Notes: a model not told the origin generated them from the sequence alone. Counted from the first letter of the stretch, positions 23,656-37,825 are shown. The stretch is DNA of 64,000 nt from Taudactylus pleione (GCA_031769625.1 JAUIMM010000202.1:7364001-7428000); one strand, 5' to 3'. Program-made: numbers and translations.

Positions 23656-24545
23656 AGCTAAACCTTAATCTTTACAGTTTGAGGCTTTCCAAAAAGGAGA
23701 AACAGTGCAAATGCACCTGATAAAGATCCAGCGATGGCGGCAAGCGTCACGGAATGACCCTTCTTCTGACAGGTAAGTCCTACTAATGGAAGTCATCAAG
23801 CAGACACTTCCTGCCAAAATACTGTGTATGCTTTGATCATCCAGAACTTTCATCCTACTGATCCTGGAGCTCCATGGGGTCCCACGTAGTGAACACTGTC
23901 ATTCCTCTGCAAATGTCTCATGTCTCTATCTTCTCAGCAAAAGACTCCTAAGTTCCATCTTGACTGTAGACAACATCAGAAGTGGAGAAGAAGGCCAGCT
24001 ATTTACCTCTTGGCATCAGGGTGGAGACCAAACAGTGGTCAAAGAAAGATTCCTTCTAAATTGTTCTAAACTACCGCTGTATTACGATGCTTTATTACAT
24101 TGTTTGGCATCATATTTACCTAATGTTATCTGCCGTAACATTTTGTCCCTATATAAAATGTTGATGTATCACTGCTATGAATTGTTATCTGCTGCATTTT
24201 AACTTTATGTTTAACATTGTTATAAATGTTATACACTTTTTACCTGTTTGACATACTATAATGTGCTTAAATTACCATCATGCATTGTCTATATTATTTG
24301 TACATTGCCGCAGTTTTATGTTTTAAGATTAAATTGTAATGTAATAGTTATATGTTGTTGATTTAAGCACATTTGTCTCTGTATATAGCATTGTTATGTA
24401 TTATGTTAATACAATGTTATCTTTTGCAAAAATAGTGTTCAATAGATTAATGTATTGTGTTTATACATTATTGTGTTGGAGAAAAGAGTCTTGATTCCCT
24501 GATTGGCTCAAAAATAGCTTAAATTTGAAATGGTGTTTCATAACT
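23656..24545 (+). repeat. Monomer M28 (890 bp)
   Basis: M15/M21-type, with AATAGA and a private GTTGATTTAAGC. Confidence 0.96.
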
Positions 24546-25435
24546 AGCTAAGCCTTAATCTTTACAGTTTGAGGCTTTCCAAAAAGGAGAAACAGTGCAA
24601 ACGCACCTGCTAAAGATCCAGCGATGGCGGCAAACCTCACGGAATGATCCTTCTTCAGACAGGTAAGTGCTACTAATGGAAGTCATCAAGCAGACACTTC
24701 CTGCCAAAATACTGTGTATGCTTTGATCATCCAGAACTTTCATCCTACTGATCCCGGAGCTCCATGGGGTCCCACATAGTGAACACTGTCATTCCTCTGC
24801 AAATGACTCATGTCTCTATCTTCTCAGTAAAAGACTTCTAAGTTCCATCTTGACTGTAGACAACATCAGCAGTGGAGAAGAAGGCCAGCCATTTACCTCT
24901 TGGCATCTGGGTGGAAACCAAACAGTGGTCAAAGAAAGATTCCTTCTAAATTGGTGTTCTCTACTGCTGTATTACGACACTTTATTATATTGTTTGGCAT
25001 CATATTTACCTAATGTTATCTGCCGTAGCATTTTGTCCCTATATAAAATGTTGATGTATCACTGTTATGAATTGTTATCTGCTGCATTTTAACTTTATGT
25101 TTAACATTGTTATAAATGTTATACACTTTTTACCTGTTTGACATACTATAATGTGCTTAAATTACCATCATGCATTGTCTATATTATTTGTACATTGCCG
25201 CAGTTTTATGTTTTAAGATTAAATTGTAATGTAATAGTTATATGTTGTTGACTTAATCATATTTACCTCTGTATAAAGCATTGTTTTGTATTATGTTTAT
25301 ACAATGTTATCGTTTGGAAAAAAAAATTTCAATAAATTAATGTATTGTGTTTATACATTGTTGTGTTGGAGAAAAGGGTCTTGATTCCCTGATTGGCTCA
25401 AAAATAGCTTAAATTTAAAATGGTGTTTCATAACT
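24546..25435 (+). repeat. Monomer M29 (890 bp)
   Basis: M16/M22-type, but with GTTTTATG as in the older tail. Confidence 0.96.
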
Positions 25436-26323
25436 AGCTAAGCCTTAATCTTTACAGTTTGAGGCTTTCCAAAAAGGAGAAACAGTGCAAACGCACCTGC
25501 TAAAGATCCAGCGATGGCGGCAAACCTCACAGAATGATCCTTCTTCTAACAGGTAAGTGCTACTAATGGACGTCATGAAGCAGACACTTCCTGCCAAAAT
25601 ACTGGGTATGCTTTGATTATCCTGAACATTCATCCTACTGATCCTGGAGCTCCAAGGGGTCCCACATAGTGAACACTGTCATTCCTCTGCAAATGACTCA
25701 GGTCTCTATCTTCTCAACAAAAGACTCCTTAGTTCCATCTTGACTGTAGACAAGATCAGCAGTGGAGAAGAAGGCCAGCCATTTACCTCTTGGCATCAGG
25801 GTGGAGACCAAACAGTGGTCAAAGAAAGATTCCTTCTAAATTGGTGTACTCTACCGCTGTGTTACGACACATTATTACATTGTTTGGCATCATATTTACC
25901 TAATGTTATATGCCGTAGCATTTTGTCCCTATATAAAATGTTGATGTATCACTGTTATGAATTGTTATCTGCTGCATTTTAACTTTATGTTTAACATTGT
26001 TACATATGTTATACACTTTTCACCTGTATGACATAGTATAATGTGCTTATGTTACCATCATGCATTATCTATATTATTTGTACATTGCCGCAGTATTATG
26101 TTTTAAGATTAAATTGTAATGTAATAGTTATATTTTGTTGACTTAAGCATATTTGCCTCTGTATAAACATTGTTATGTATTATGTTAATACAATGTTATC
26201 GTTTGCAAAAAAGTGTTCAATAAATTAATGTATTGTGTTTATACATTGTTGTGTTGGAGAAAAGGGTCTTGATTCCCTGATTGGCTCAAAAATGGTTTAA
26301 ATTTAACATGGTGTTTCATAACT
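25436..26323 (+). repeat. Monomer M30 (888 bp)
   Basis: M17/M23-type. CATGAAGCAG in the intron-like segment, CTGTGTTACG in exon B, and a 1-nt loss (TATAAACATTG) that changes the block offset from 6,226 to 6,225. Confidence 0.96.
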
Positions 26324-27210
26324 AGCTAAGCCTAATCTTTACAGTTTGAGGCTTTCCAAAAAGGAGAAACAGAGCAAACGCTTCTGCTAAAGATCCAGCG
26401 ATGGCGGCAAACCTCACAGAATGATCCTTCTTCTGACAGGTAAGTGCTACTAATGGACGTCATCTAGCAGACACTTCCTGCCAAAATACTGTGTATGCTT
26501 TGATTATCCTGAACATTAATCCTACTGATCCTGGAGCTCCATAGGGTCCCACGTAGTGAACACTGTCATTCCTCTGCAAATGACTCATGTTTCTATCTTC
26601 TCAGCAAAAGACTCCTAAGTTCCATCTTCACTGTAGACAACATCAGCAGTGGAGAAGAAGGCCATCCATTTACCTCTTGCATCAGGGTGGAGACCAAACA
26701 GTGGTCAAAGAAAGATTCCTTCTAAATTGGTGTACTCTACCGCTCTATTACGACACTTTATTATATTGTTTGGCATCATATTTACCTAATGTTATCTGCC
26801 GTAGCATTTTGTCCCTATATAAAATGTTGATATATCACTGTTATGAATTGTTATCTGCTGCATTTTAACTTTATGTTTAACATTGTTATATATGTTATAC
26901 ACTTTTTACCTGTATGACATAGTATAATGTGCTTATATTACCATCATGCATTGTCTATATTATTTGTACATTGCCGCAGTATTATGTTTTAAGATTAAAT
27001 TGTAATGTAATAGTTATATGTTGTTGACTTAAGCATATTTGCCTCTGTATAAAGCATTGTTATGTATTATGTTAATACAATGTTATCATTTGCAAAAAAG
27101 TGTTCAATAAATTAATGTATTGTGTTTATACATTGTTGTGTTGGAGAAAAGGGTCTTGATTCCCTGATTGGCTCAAAAATGGTTTAAATTTAAAATGGTG
27201 TTTCATAACT
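26324..27210 (+). repeat. Monomer M31 (887 bp)
   Basis: M18/M24-type with the same 1-nt deletion in exon B. Private GGCCATCC and CATTAATCC. Confidence 0.96.
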
Positions 27211-28100
27211 AGCTAAGCCTTAATCTTTACAGTTTGAGGCTTTCCAAAAAGGAGAAACAGTGCAAACGCACCTGCTAAAGATCCAGCGATGGCGGCAAAC
27301 CTCACAGAATGATCCTTCTTCTGACAGGTAAGTGCTACTAATGGACGTCATCTAGCAGACACTTCCTGCCAAAATACTGTGTATGCTTTGATCATCCAGA
27401 ACTTTCATCCTACTGATCCTGGAGCTCCATGGGGACCCACATAGTGAACACTGTCATTCCTCTGCAAATGACACAGGTCTCTATCTTCTCAACAAAAGAC
27501 TCCTAAGTTCCATCTTGACTGTAGACAAGATCAGCAGTGGAGAAGAAGGCCAGCCATTTACCTCTTGGCATCAGGGTGGAGACCAAACAGTGGTCAAAGA
27601 AAGATTCCGTCTAAATTGGTGTACTCTACCGCTGTATTACGACACATTATTACATTGTTTGGCATCATATTTACCTAATGTTATCTGCCGTAGCATTTTG
27701 TCCCTATATAAAATGTTGATGTATCACTGTTATGAATTGTTATCTGCTGCATTTTAACTTTATGTTTAACATTGTTATATAAGTTATACACTTTTTACCT
27801 GTATGACATAGTATAATGTGCTTATATTACCATCATGCATTGTCTATATTATTTGTACATTGCCGCAGTATTATGTTTTAAGATTAAATTGTAATGTAAT
27901 AGTTATATGTTGTTGACTTAAGCACATTTGCCTCTGTATATAGCATTGTTATGTATTATGTTAATACAATGTTATCTTTTGCAAAAAGAGAGTTCAATAA
28001 ATTAATGTATTGTGTTTATACATTGTTGTGTTGGAGAAAAGGGTCTTGATTCCCTGATTGGCTCAAAAATGGCTTAAATTTATAATGGTGTTTCATAACT
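27211..28100 (+). repeat. Monomer M32 (890 bp)
   Basis: M25-type. From about 27845 its tail belongs to the 10,615-bp block (AAAAGAGAGTTC). Confidence 0.96.
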
Positions 28101-28962
28101 AGCTAAGCCTTAATCTTTACAGTTTGAGGCTTTCCAAAAAGGAGAAACAGTGCAAACGCACCTGCTAAAGATCCAGCGATGGCGGCAAACCTCACAGAAT
28201 GATCCTTCTTCTGACAGGTAAGTGCTACTAATGGACGTCATCAGGCAGAAACTTCCTGCCAAAATACTGTGTATGCTTTGATCATCCAGAACTTTCATCC
28301 TACTGATCCTGGAGCTCCATAGGGTCCCACATAGTGAACACTGTCATTCCACAGCAAAAGACTCCTAAGTTCCATCTTGACTTTAGACAAGATCAGCAGT
28401 GGAGAAGAAGGCCAGCCATTTACCTCTTGGCATCAGGGTGGAGACCAAACAGTTGTCAAAGAAAGATTCCTTCTAAATTGGTGTACTCTACTGCTGTATT
28501 ACGACACTTTATTACATTGTTTGGCATCATATTTACCTAATGTTATCTGCCGTAGCATTTTGTCCCTATATAAAATGTTGATGTATCACTATTATGAATT
28601 GTTATCTGCTGCATTTTAACTTTATATTTAGCATTATTATATATGTTATACACTTTTCACCTGTATGACATAGTATAATGTGCTTATATTACCATAATGC
28701 ATTGTCTATATTATTTGTACATTGCCGCAGTATTATGTTTTAAGATTAAATTGTAATGTAATAGTTATATGTTGTTGACTTAAGCACATTTGCCTCTGTA
28801 TATAGCATTGTTATGTATTATGTTAATACAATGTTATCTTTTGCAAAAATAGATTTCAATAAATTAATGTATTGTGTTTATACATTGTTGTGTTGGAGAA
28901 AAGGGTCTTGATTCCCTGATTGGCTCAAAAATGGCTTAAATTTAAAACGGTGTTTCATAACT
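28101..28962 (+). repeat. Monomer M33 (862 bp), 28-nt deletion
   Basis: CATTCC joins directly to ACAGCAAAAG, removing the TGACTCA and the original pyrimidine tract. Private CTTTAGAC in exon B. Confidence 0.96.
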
Positions 28963-29851
28963 AGCTAAGCCTTAATCTTTACAGTTTGAGGCTTTCCAAA
29001 AAGGAGAAACAGTGCAAACGCACCTGCTAAAGATCCAGCGATGGCGGCAAACCTCACAGAATGATCCTTCTTCTGACAGGTAAGTGCTACTAATGGACGT
29101 CATCTAGCAGACACTTCCTGCCAAAATACTGTGTATGCTTTGATCATCCAGAACTTTCATCCTACTGATCCTGGAGCTCCATGGGGACCCACATAGTGAA
29201 CACTGTCATTCCTCTGCAAATGACACAGGTCTCTATCTTCTCAACAAAAGACTCCTAAGTTCCATCTTGACTGTAGACAAGATCAGCAGTGGAGAAGAAG
29301 GCCAGCCATTTACCTCTTGGCATCAGGGTGGAGACCAAACAGTGGTCAAAGAAAGATTCCTTCTAAATTGGTGTACTCTACCGCTGTATTACGACACAAT
29401 ATTACATTGTTTGGCATCATATTTACCTAATGTTATCTGCCGTAGCATTTTGTCCCTATATAAAATGTTGATGTATCACTGTTATGAATTGTTATCTGCT
29501 GCATTTTAACTTTATGTTTAACATTGTTATATATGTTATACACTTTTTACCTGTATGACATAGTATAATGTGCTTATATTACCATCATGCATTATCTATA
29601 TTATTTGTACATTGCCGCAGTATTATGTTTTAAGATTAAATTGTAATGTAATAGTTATATGTTGTTGACATAAGCATATTTGACTCTGTATAAAGCATTG
29701 TTATGTATTATGTTAATACAATGTTATCGTTTGCAAAAAAGTGATCAATAAATTAATGTATTGTGTTTATACATTGTTGTGTTGGAGAAAAGGGTCTTGA
29801 TTCCCTGATTGGCTCAAAAATGGTTTAAATTTAAAATGGTGTTTCATAACT
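28963..29851 (+). repeat. Monomer M34 (889 bp)
   Basis: TGACACA and CAAC acceptor variant. Tail GACATAAGC, TTTGACTC and GTGATCAATAAA. Confidence 0.96.
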
Positions 29852-30741
29852 AGCTAAGCCTTTATCTTTACAGTTTGAGGCTTTCCAAAAAGGAGAAACA
29901 GTGCAAACGCACCTGCTAAAGATCCAGCGATGGCGGCAAACCTCACAGAATGATCCTTCTTCTGACAGGTAAGTGCTACTAATGGACGTCATCTAGCAGA
30001 CACTTCCTGCCAAAATACTGTGTATGCTTTGATCATCCAGAACTTTCATCCTACTGATCCTGGAGCTCCATGGGGTCCCACGTAGTGAACACTGTCATTC
30101 CTCTGCAAATGACTCATGTTTCAATATTCTCAGCAAAAGACTCTTAAGTTCCATCTTCACTGTAGAAAACATCAGCAGTGGAGAAGAAGGCCAGCCATTT
30201 ACCTCTTGGCATCAGGGTGGAGACCAAACAGTGGTCAAAGAAAGATTCCTTCTATATTGGTGTACTCTACCGCTGTATTACGACACTTTATTATATTGTT
30301 TGGCATCATATTTACCTAATGTTATCTGCCGTAGCATTTTGTCCCTATATAAAATGTTGATGTATCACTGTTATGAATTGTTATCTGCTGCATTTTAACT
30401 TTATGTTTAACATTGTTATATAAGTTATACACTTTTTACCTGTATGACATAGTATAATGTGCTTATATTACCATCATGCATTGTCTATATTATTTGTACA
30501 TTGCCGCAGTATTATGTTTTAAGATTAAATTGTAATGTAATAGTTATATGTTGTTGACTTAAGCACATTTGCCTCTGTATATAGCATTGTTATGTATTAT
30601 GTTAATACAATGTTATCTTTTGCAAAAAGAGAGTTCAATAAATTAATGTATTGTGTTTATACATTGTTGTGTCGGAGAAAAGGGTCTTGATTCCCTGATT
30701 GGCTCAAAAATGGCTTAAATTTAAAATGGTGTTTCATAACT
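29852..30741 (+). repeat. Monomer M35 (890 bp)
   Basis: Head TTTATCTTTACAG. TTTCAATATTCTCAG weakens the pyrimidine tract. Exon B is open with TAT-TGG in place of AAT-TGG. Confidence 0.96.
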
Positions 30742-31602
30742 AGCTAAGCCTTAATCTTTACAGTTTGAGGCTTTCCAAAAAGGAGAAACAGTGCAAACGC
30801 ACCTGCTAAAGATCCAGCGATGGCGGCAAACCTCACAGAATGATCCTTCTTCTGACAGGTAAGTGCTACTAATGGACGTCATCAGGCAGAAACTTCCTGC
30901 CAAAATACTGTGTATGCTTTGATCATCCAGAACTTTCATCCTACTGATCCTGGAGCTCCATAGGGTCCCACATAGTGAACACTGTCATTCCACAGCAAAA
31001 GACTCCTAAGTTCCATCTTGACTGTAGACAAGATCAGCAGTGGAGAAGAAGGCCAGCCATTTACCTCTTGGCATCAGGATGGAGACCAAACAGTTGTCAA
31101 AGAAAGATTCCTTCTAAATTGGTGTACTCTACTGCTGTATTACGACACTTTATTGCATTGTTTGGCATCATATTTACCTAATGTTATCTGCCGTAGCATT
31201 TTGTCCCTATATAAAATGTTGATGTATCACTATTATGAATTGTTATCTGCTGCATTTTAACTTTATATTTAGCATTATTATATATGTTATACACTTTTCA
31301 CCTGTATGACATAGTATAATGTGCTTATATTACCATCATGCATTGTCTATATTATTTGTACATTGCCGCAGTATTATGTTTTAAGATTAAATTGTAATGT
31401 AATAGTTATATGTTGTTGACTTAAGCACATTTGCCTCTGTATATAGCATTGTTATGTATTATGTTAATACAATGTTATCTTTTGCAAAAATAGATTTCAA
31501 TAAATTAATGTATTGTGTTTATACATTGTTGTGTTGGAGAAAAGGGTCTTGATTCCCTGATTGGCTCAAAATGGCTTAAATTTAAAATGGTGTTTCATAA
31601 CT
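30742..31602 (+). repeat. Monomer M36 (861 bp), 28-nt deletion
   Basis: Same junction as M33. CAGGATGGAGAC (G-to-D) and TTATTGCATTG in exon B. Confidence 0.96.
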
Positions 31603-32491
31603 AGCTAAGCCTTAATCTTTACAGTTTGAGGCTTTCCAAAAAGGAGAAACATTGCAAACGCACCTGCTAAAGATCCAGCGATGGCGGCAAACCTCACGGA
31701 ATGATCCTTCTTCTGACAGGTAAGTGCTACTAATGGAAGTCATCAAGCAGACACTTTCTGCCAAAATACTGTGTATGCTTTGATCATCCAGAACTTTCAT
31801 CCTACTGATCCTGGAGCTCCATGGGGTCCCACATAGTGAACACTGTCAATCCTCTGCAAATGACTCAGGTCTCTATCTTCTCAAAAAAAGACTCCTACAT
31901 TCCATCTTGACTGTAGACAACATCAGCAGTGGAGAAGAAGGCCAGCCATTTACCTCTTGGCATCTGGGTGGAGACCAAACAGTGGTCAAAGAAAGATTCC
32001 TTCTAAATTGGTGTACTCTACTGCTGTATTACGACACTTTATTACATTGTTTGGCATCATATTTACCTAATGTTATCTGCCGTAGCATTTTGTCCCTATA
32101 TAAAATGTTGATGTATCACAATTATGAATTGTTATCTGCTGCATTTTAACTTTATGTTTAGCATTTTTATATATGTTATACACTTTTCACCTGTATGACA
32201 TAGTATAATGTGCTTATATTACCATCATGCATTGTCTATATTATTTGTACATTGCCGCAGTATTATGTTTTAAGATTAAATTGTAATGTAATAGTTATAT
32301 GTTGTTGACTTAAGCATATTTGCCTCTGTACAAAGCATTGTTATGTATTATGTTAATATAATGTTATCGTTTGCAAAAAAGTGTTCAATAAATTAATGTA
32401 TTGTGTTTATACATTGTTGTGTGGGAGAAAAGGGTCTTGATTCCCTGATTGGCTCAAAAATGGCTTAAATTTAACATGGTGTTTCATAACT
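31603..32491 (+). repeat. Monomer M37 (889 bp)
   Basis: AACATTGCAAAC in exon A. Second acceptor lost (TCTCAAAAAAAG). CACAATTATG in exon B. Confidence 0.96.
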
Positions 32492-33380
32492 AGCTAAGCC
32501 TAATCTTTACAGTTTGAGGCTTTCCAAAAAGGAGAAACAGTGTAAACGCTTCTGCTAAAGATCCAGCGATGGCGGCAAACCTCACAGAATGATCCTTATT
32601 CTGACAGGTAAGTGCTACTAATGGACGTCATCTAGCAGACACTTCCTGCCAAAATACTGTGTATGCTTTGATCATCCAGAACTTTCATCCTACTGATCCT
32701 GGAGCTCCATGGGGTCCCACATAGTGAACACTGTCATTTCTCTGCAAATGATTCAGGTCTCTATCTTCTCAACAAAAGACTCCTTAGTTCCATCTTGACA
32801 GTAGACAAGATTAGCAGTGGAGAAGAAGGCCAGCCATTTACCTCTTGGCATCAGGGTGGAGACCAAACAGTGGTCAAAGAAAGATTCCTTCTAAATTGGT
32901 GAACTGTACCGCTGTATTACGACACATTATTACATTGTTTGGCATCATATTTACCTAATGTTAACTGCCGTAGCATTTTGTCCCTATATAAAATGTTGAT
33001 GTATCACTGTTATGAATTGTTATCTGCTGCATTTTAACTTTATGTTTAACACTGTTATATATGTTATACACTTTTTACCTGTATGACATAGTATAATGTG
33101 CTTATATTACCATCATGCATTATCTATATTATTTGTACATTGCCGCAGTATTATGTTTTAAGATTAAATTGTAATGTAATAGTTATATGTTGTTGACTTA
33201 AGCACATTTGCCTCTGTATATAGCATTGTTATGTATTATGTTAATACAATGTTATCTTTTGCAAAAATAGATTTCAATAAATTAATGTATTGTGTTTATA
33301 CATTGTTGTGTTGGAGAAAAGGGTCTTGATTCCCTGATTGGCTCAAAAATGGCTTAAATTTAAAATGGTGTTTCATAACT
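32492..33380 (+). repeat. Monomer M38 (889 bp), two in-frame stops
   Basis: TAA in exon A (32543-32545) and TGA in exon B (32900-32902). Both are absent from the otherwise matching M50. Confidence 0.96.
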
Positions 33381-34270
33381 AGCTAAGCCTTAATCTTTAC
33401 AGTTTGAGGCTTTCCAAAAAGGAGAAACATTGCAAACGCACCTGCTAAAGATCCAGCAATGGCGGCAAACCTCACGGAATGATCCTTCTTCTGACAGGTA
33501 AGTGCTACTAATGGAAGTCATCAAGCAGACACTTTCTGCCAAAATACTGTGTATGCTTTGATCATCCAGAACTTTCATCCTACTGATCCTGGAGCTCCAT
33601 GGGGTCCCACATAGTGAACACTGTCAATCCTCTGCAAATGACTCAGGTCTCTATCTTCTCAACAAAAGACTCCTACGTTCCATCTTGACAGTAGACAACA
33701 ACAGCAGTGGAGAAGAAGGCCAGCCATTTACCTCTTGGCATCAGGGTGGATACCAAACAGTGGTCAAAGAAAGATTCCTTCTAAATTGGTGTACTCTACT
33801 GCTGTATTACTACACATTATTACATTGTTTGGCATCATATTTACCTAATGTTATCTGCCGTAGCATTTTGTCCCTATATAAAATGTTGATGTATCACTGT
33901 TATGAATTGTTATCTGCTGCATTTTAACTTTATGTTTAACATTGTTATATATGTTATACACTTTTTTCCTGTATGACATAGTATAATGTGCTTATATTAC
34001 CATTATGTATTATCTATATTATTTGTACATTGCCGCAGTATTATGTTTTAAGATTAAATTGTAATGTAATAGTTATATTTTGTTGACTTAAGCATATTTG
34101 CATCTGTATAAAGCATTGTTATGTATTATGTTAATACAATGTTATCTTTTGCAAAAATAGATTTCTATAAATTAATGTATTGTGTTTATACATTGTTGTG
34201 TTGGAGAAAAGGGTCTTGATTCCCTGATTGGCTCAAAAATGGTTTAAATTTAACATGGTGTTTCATAACT
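33381..34270 (+). repeat. Monomer M39 (890 bp)
   Basis: CCAGCAATGG (CpG to CpA). Exon B with GACAACAACAGC. Poly(A) signal TATAAA at 34166-34171. Confidence 0.96.
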
Positions 34271-35158
34271 AGCTAAGCCTAATCTTTACAGTTTGAGGCT
34301 TTCCAAAAAGGAGAAACAGTGCAAACGCTTCTGCTAAAGATCCAGCGATGGCGGCAAACCTCACAGAATGATCCTTCTTCTGACAGGTAAGTGCTACTAA
34401 TGGACGTCATCTAGCAGACACTTCCTGCCAAAATACTGTGTATGCTTTGATTATCCAGAACTTTCATCCTACTGATCCTGGAGCTCCATAGGGTCCCACG
34501 TAGTGAACACTGTCATTCCTCTGCAAATGACTCATGTTTCTATCTTCTCAGCAAAAGACTCCTAAGTTCCATCTTGACTGTAGACAACATCAGCAGTGGA
34601 GAAGAAGGCCAGCCATTTACCTCTTGGCATCAGGGTGGAGACCAAACAGTGGTCAAAGAAAGATACCTTCTAAATTGGTGTACTCTACCGCTGTATTACG
34701 ACACTTTATTATATTGTTTGGCATCATATTTACCTAATGTTTTCTGCCGTAGCATTTTGTCCCTATATAAAATGTTGATGTATCACTGTTATGAATTGTT
34801 ATCTGCTGCATTTTAACTTTATGTTTAACATTGTTACATATGTTATACACTTTTCACCTGTATGACATAGTATAATGTGCTTATGTTACCATCATGCATT
34901 ATCTATATTATTTGTACATTGCCGCAGTATTATGTTTTAAGATTAAATTGTAATGTAATAGTTATATTTTGTTGACTTAAGCATATTTGCCTCTGTACAA
35001 AGCATTGTTATGTATTATGTTAATACAATGTTATCGTTTGCAAAAAAGTGTTCAATAAATTAATGTATTGTGTTTATACATTGTTGTGTTGGAGAAAAGG
35101 GTCTTGATTCCCTGATTGGCTCAAAAGTGGTTTAAATTTAACATGGTGTTTCATAACT
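34271..35158 (+). repeat. Monomer M40 (888 bp)
   Basis: Short head. CCATAGGGT. Private AGATACCTTC (F-to-Y) and AATGTTTTCTGCC in exon B. Confidence 0.96.
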
Positions 35159-36046
35159 AGCTAAGCCTAATCTTTACAGTTTGAGGCTTTCCAAAAAGGA
35201 GAAACAGTGCAAACGCTTCTGCTAAAGATCCAGCGATGGCAGCAAACCTCACAGAATGATCCTTCTTCTGACATGTAAGTGCTACTAATGGACGTCATCT
35301 AGCAGACACTTCCTGCCAAAATACTGTGTATGCTTTGATTATCCAGAACTTTCATCCTACTGATCCTGGAGCTCCATAGGGTCCCACTTAGTGAACACTG
35401 TCATTCCTCTGCAAATGACTCATGTTTCTATCTTCTCAGTAAAAGACTCCTAAGTTCCATCTTGACTGTAGACAACATCAGCAGTGGAGAAGAAGGCCAG
35501 CCATTTACCTCTTGGCATCAGGGTGGAGACCAAACAGTGGTCAAAGAAAGATTCCTTCTAAATTGGTGTACTCTACCGCTGTATTACGACACATTATTAC
35601 ATTGTTTGGCATCATATTTACCTAATGTTATCTGCCGTAGCATTTTGTCCCTATATAAAATGTTGATGTATCACTGTTATGAATTGTTATCTGCTGCATT
35701 TTAACTTTATGTTTAACATTGTTATATATGTTATACACTTTTTACCTGTATGACATAGTATAATGTGCTTATATTACCATCATGCATTATCTATATTATT
35801 TGTACATTGCTGCAGTATTATGTTTTAAGATTAAATTGTAATGTAATAGTTATATGTTGTTGACTTAAGCATATTTGACTCTGTATAAAGCATTGTTATG
35901 TATTATGTTAATACAATGTTATCGTTTGCAAAAAAGTGATCAATAAATTAATGTATTGTGTTTATACATTGTTGTGTTGGAGAAAAGGGTCTTGATTCCC
36001 TGATTGGCTCAAAAATGGTTTAAATTTAAAATGGTGTTTCATAACT
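35159..36046 (+). repeat. Monomer M41 (888 bp)
   Basis: GATGGCAGC, and the only changed donor flank, CAT|GTAAGT. TTGCTGCAG makes a PstI site. Confidence 0.96.
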
Positions 36047-36935
36047 AGCTAAGCCTAATGTTTACAGTTTGAGGCTTTCCAAAAAGGAGAAACAGTGCAA
36101 ACGCACCTGCTAAAGATCCAGCGATGGCGGCAAACCTCACAGAATGATCCTTCTTCTGACAGGTAAGTGCTACTAATGGACGACATCTAGCAGACACTTC
36201 CTACCAAAATACTGTGTATGCTTTGATCATCCAGAACTTTCATCCTACTGATCCTGGAGCTCCATGGGGTCCCACATAGTGAACACTGTCATTCCTCTGC
36301 AAATGACTCATGTTTCTATCTTCTCAGCAAAAGACTCCTACGTTCCATCTTGACTGTAGACAACATCAGCAGTGGAGAAGAAGGCCAGCCATTTACCTCT
36401 TGGCATCAGGGTGGAGACCAAACAGTGGTCAAAGAAAGATTCCTTCTAAATTGGTGTACTCTACTGCTGTATTACGACACTTTATTACATTGTTTGGCAT
36501 CATATTTACCTAATGTTATCTGCCGTAGCATTTTGTCCCTATATAAAATGTTGATGTATCACTGTTATGAATTGTTATCTGCTGCATTTTAACTTTATGT
36601 TTAACATTGTTATATATGTTATACACTTTTTTCCTGTATGACATAGTATAATGTGCTTATATTACCATCATGCATTGTCTATATTATTTGTACATTGCCG
36701 CAGTATTATGTTTTAAGATTAAATTGTAATGTAATAGTTATATGTTGTTGACTTAAGAACATTTGCCTCTGTATATAGCATTGTTATGTATTATGTTAAT
36801 ACAAAGTTATCTTTAGCAAAAATAGATTTCAATAAATTAATATATTGTGTTTACACATTGTTGTGTTTGAGAAAAGGGTCTTGATTCCCTGATTGGCTCA
36901 AAAATAGCTTAAATTTAAAATGGTGTTTCATAACT
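36047..36935 (+). repeat. Monomer M42 (889 bp)
   Basis: AATGTTTACAG head, GACGACATC, and a tail with TATATTGTGTTTACAC and GTTTGAG. Confidence 0.96.
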
Positions 36936-37825
36936 AGCTAAGCCTTAATCTTTACAGTTTGAGGCTTTCCAAAAAGGAGAAACAGTGCAAACGCACCTGC
37001 TAAAGATCCAGCGATGGCGGCAAACCTCACAGAATGATCCTTCTTCTGACAGGTAAGTGCTACTAATGGACGTCATCTAGCAGACACTTCCTGCCAAAAT
37101 ACTGTGTATGCTTTGATCATCCAGAACTTTCATCCTACTGATCCTGGAGCTCCATGTGGTCCCACATAGTGAACACTGTCATTCCTCTGCAAATGATTCA
37201 GGTCTCTATATTCTCAACAAAAGACTCCTTAGTTCCATCTTGACAGTAGACAAGATAAGCAGTGGAGAAGAAGGCCAGCCATTTACCTCTTGGCATCAGG
37301 GTGGAGACCAAACAGTGGTCAAAGAAAGATTCCTTCTAAATTGGTGTACTCTACTGCTGTATTACGACACTTTATTACATTGTTTGGCATCATATTTACC
37401 TAATGTTATCTGCCGTAGCATTTTGTCCCTATATAAAATGTTGATGTATCACTGTTATGAATTGTTATCTGCTGCATTTTAACTTTATGTTTAACATTGT
37501 TATATATGTTATACACTTTTTTCCTGTATGACATAGTATAATGTGCTTATATTACCATCATGCATTATCTATATTATTTGTACATTGCCGCAGTATTATG
37601 TTTTAAGATTAAATTGTAATGTAATAGTTATATTTTGTTGACTTAAGCATATTTGCATCTGTATAAAGCATTGTTATGTATTATGTTAATACAATGTTAT
37701 CTTTTGCAAAAATAGATTTCTATAAATTAATGTATTGTGTTTATACATTGTTGTGTTTGAGAAAAGGGTCTTGATTCCCTGATTGGCTCAAAAATAGCTT
37801 AAATTTAAAATGGTGTTTCATAACT
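36936..37825 (+). repeat. Monomer M43 (890 bp)
   Basis: TATATTCTCAAC at the second acceptor. Long unspliced open frame 37156-37482. Poly(A) signal TATAAA. Confidence 0.96.

Larger units (their letters stand above)
23638..27975 (+). repeat. Five-monomer segment, copy 2 (offset 6,226)
   Basis: M28-M32. In addition, M26-M27 and M28-M29 match each other at +1,780 over most of their length, so a two-monomer duplication sits next to this one. Confidence 0.88.
27845..37630 (+). repeat. Long block, copy 1 (period 10,615)
   Basis: The end of M32 through M43 recurs at +10,615, with the same order of 28-nt-deletion monomers (862, 889, 890, 861, 889 ...). Edges: the ATTGTCTAT/ATTATCTAT difference near 27845 and the TATTTTGTTG/TATGTTGTTG difference near 37630. 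M38 carries two in-frame stops absent from its partner M50. Confidence 0.92.
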
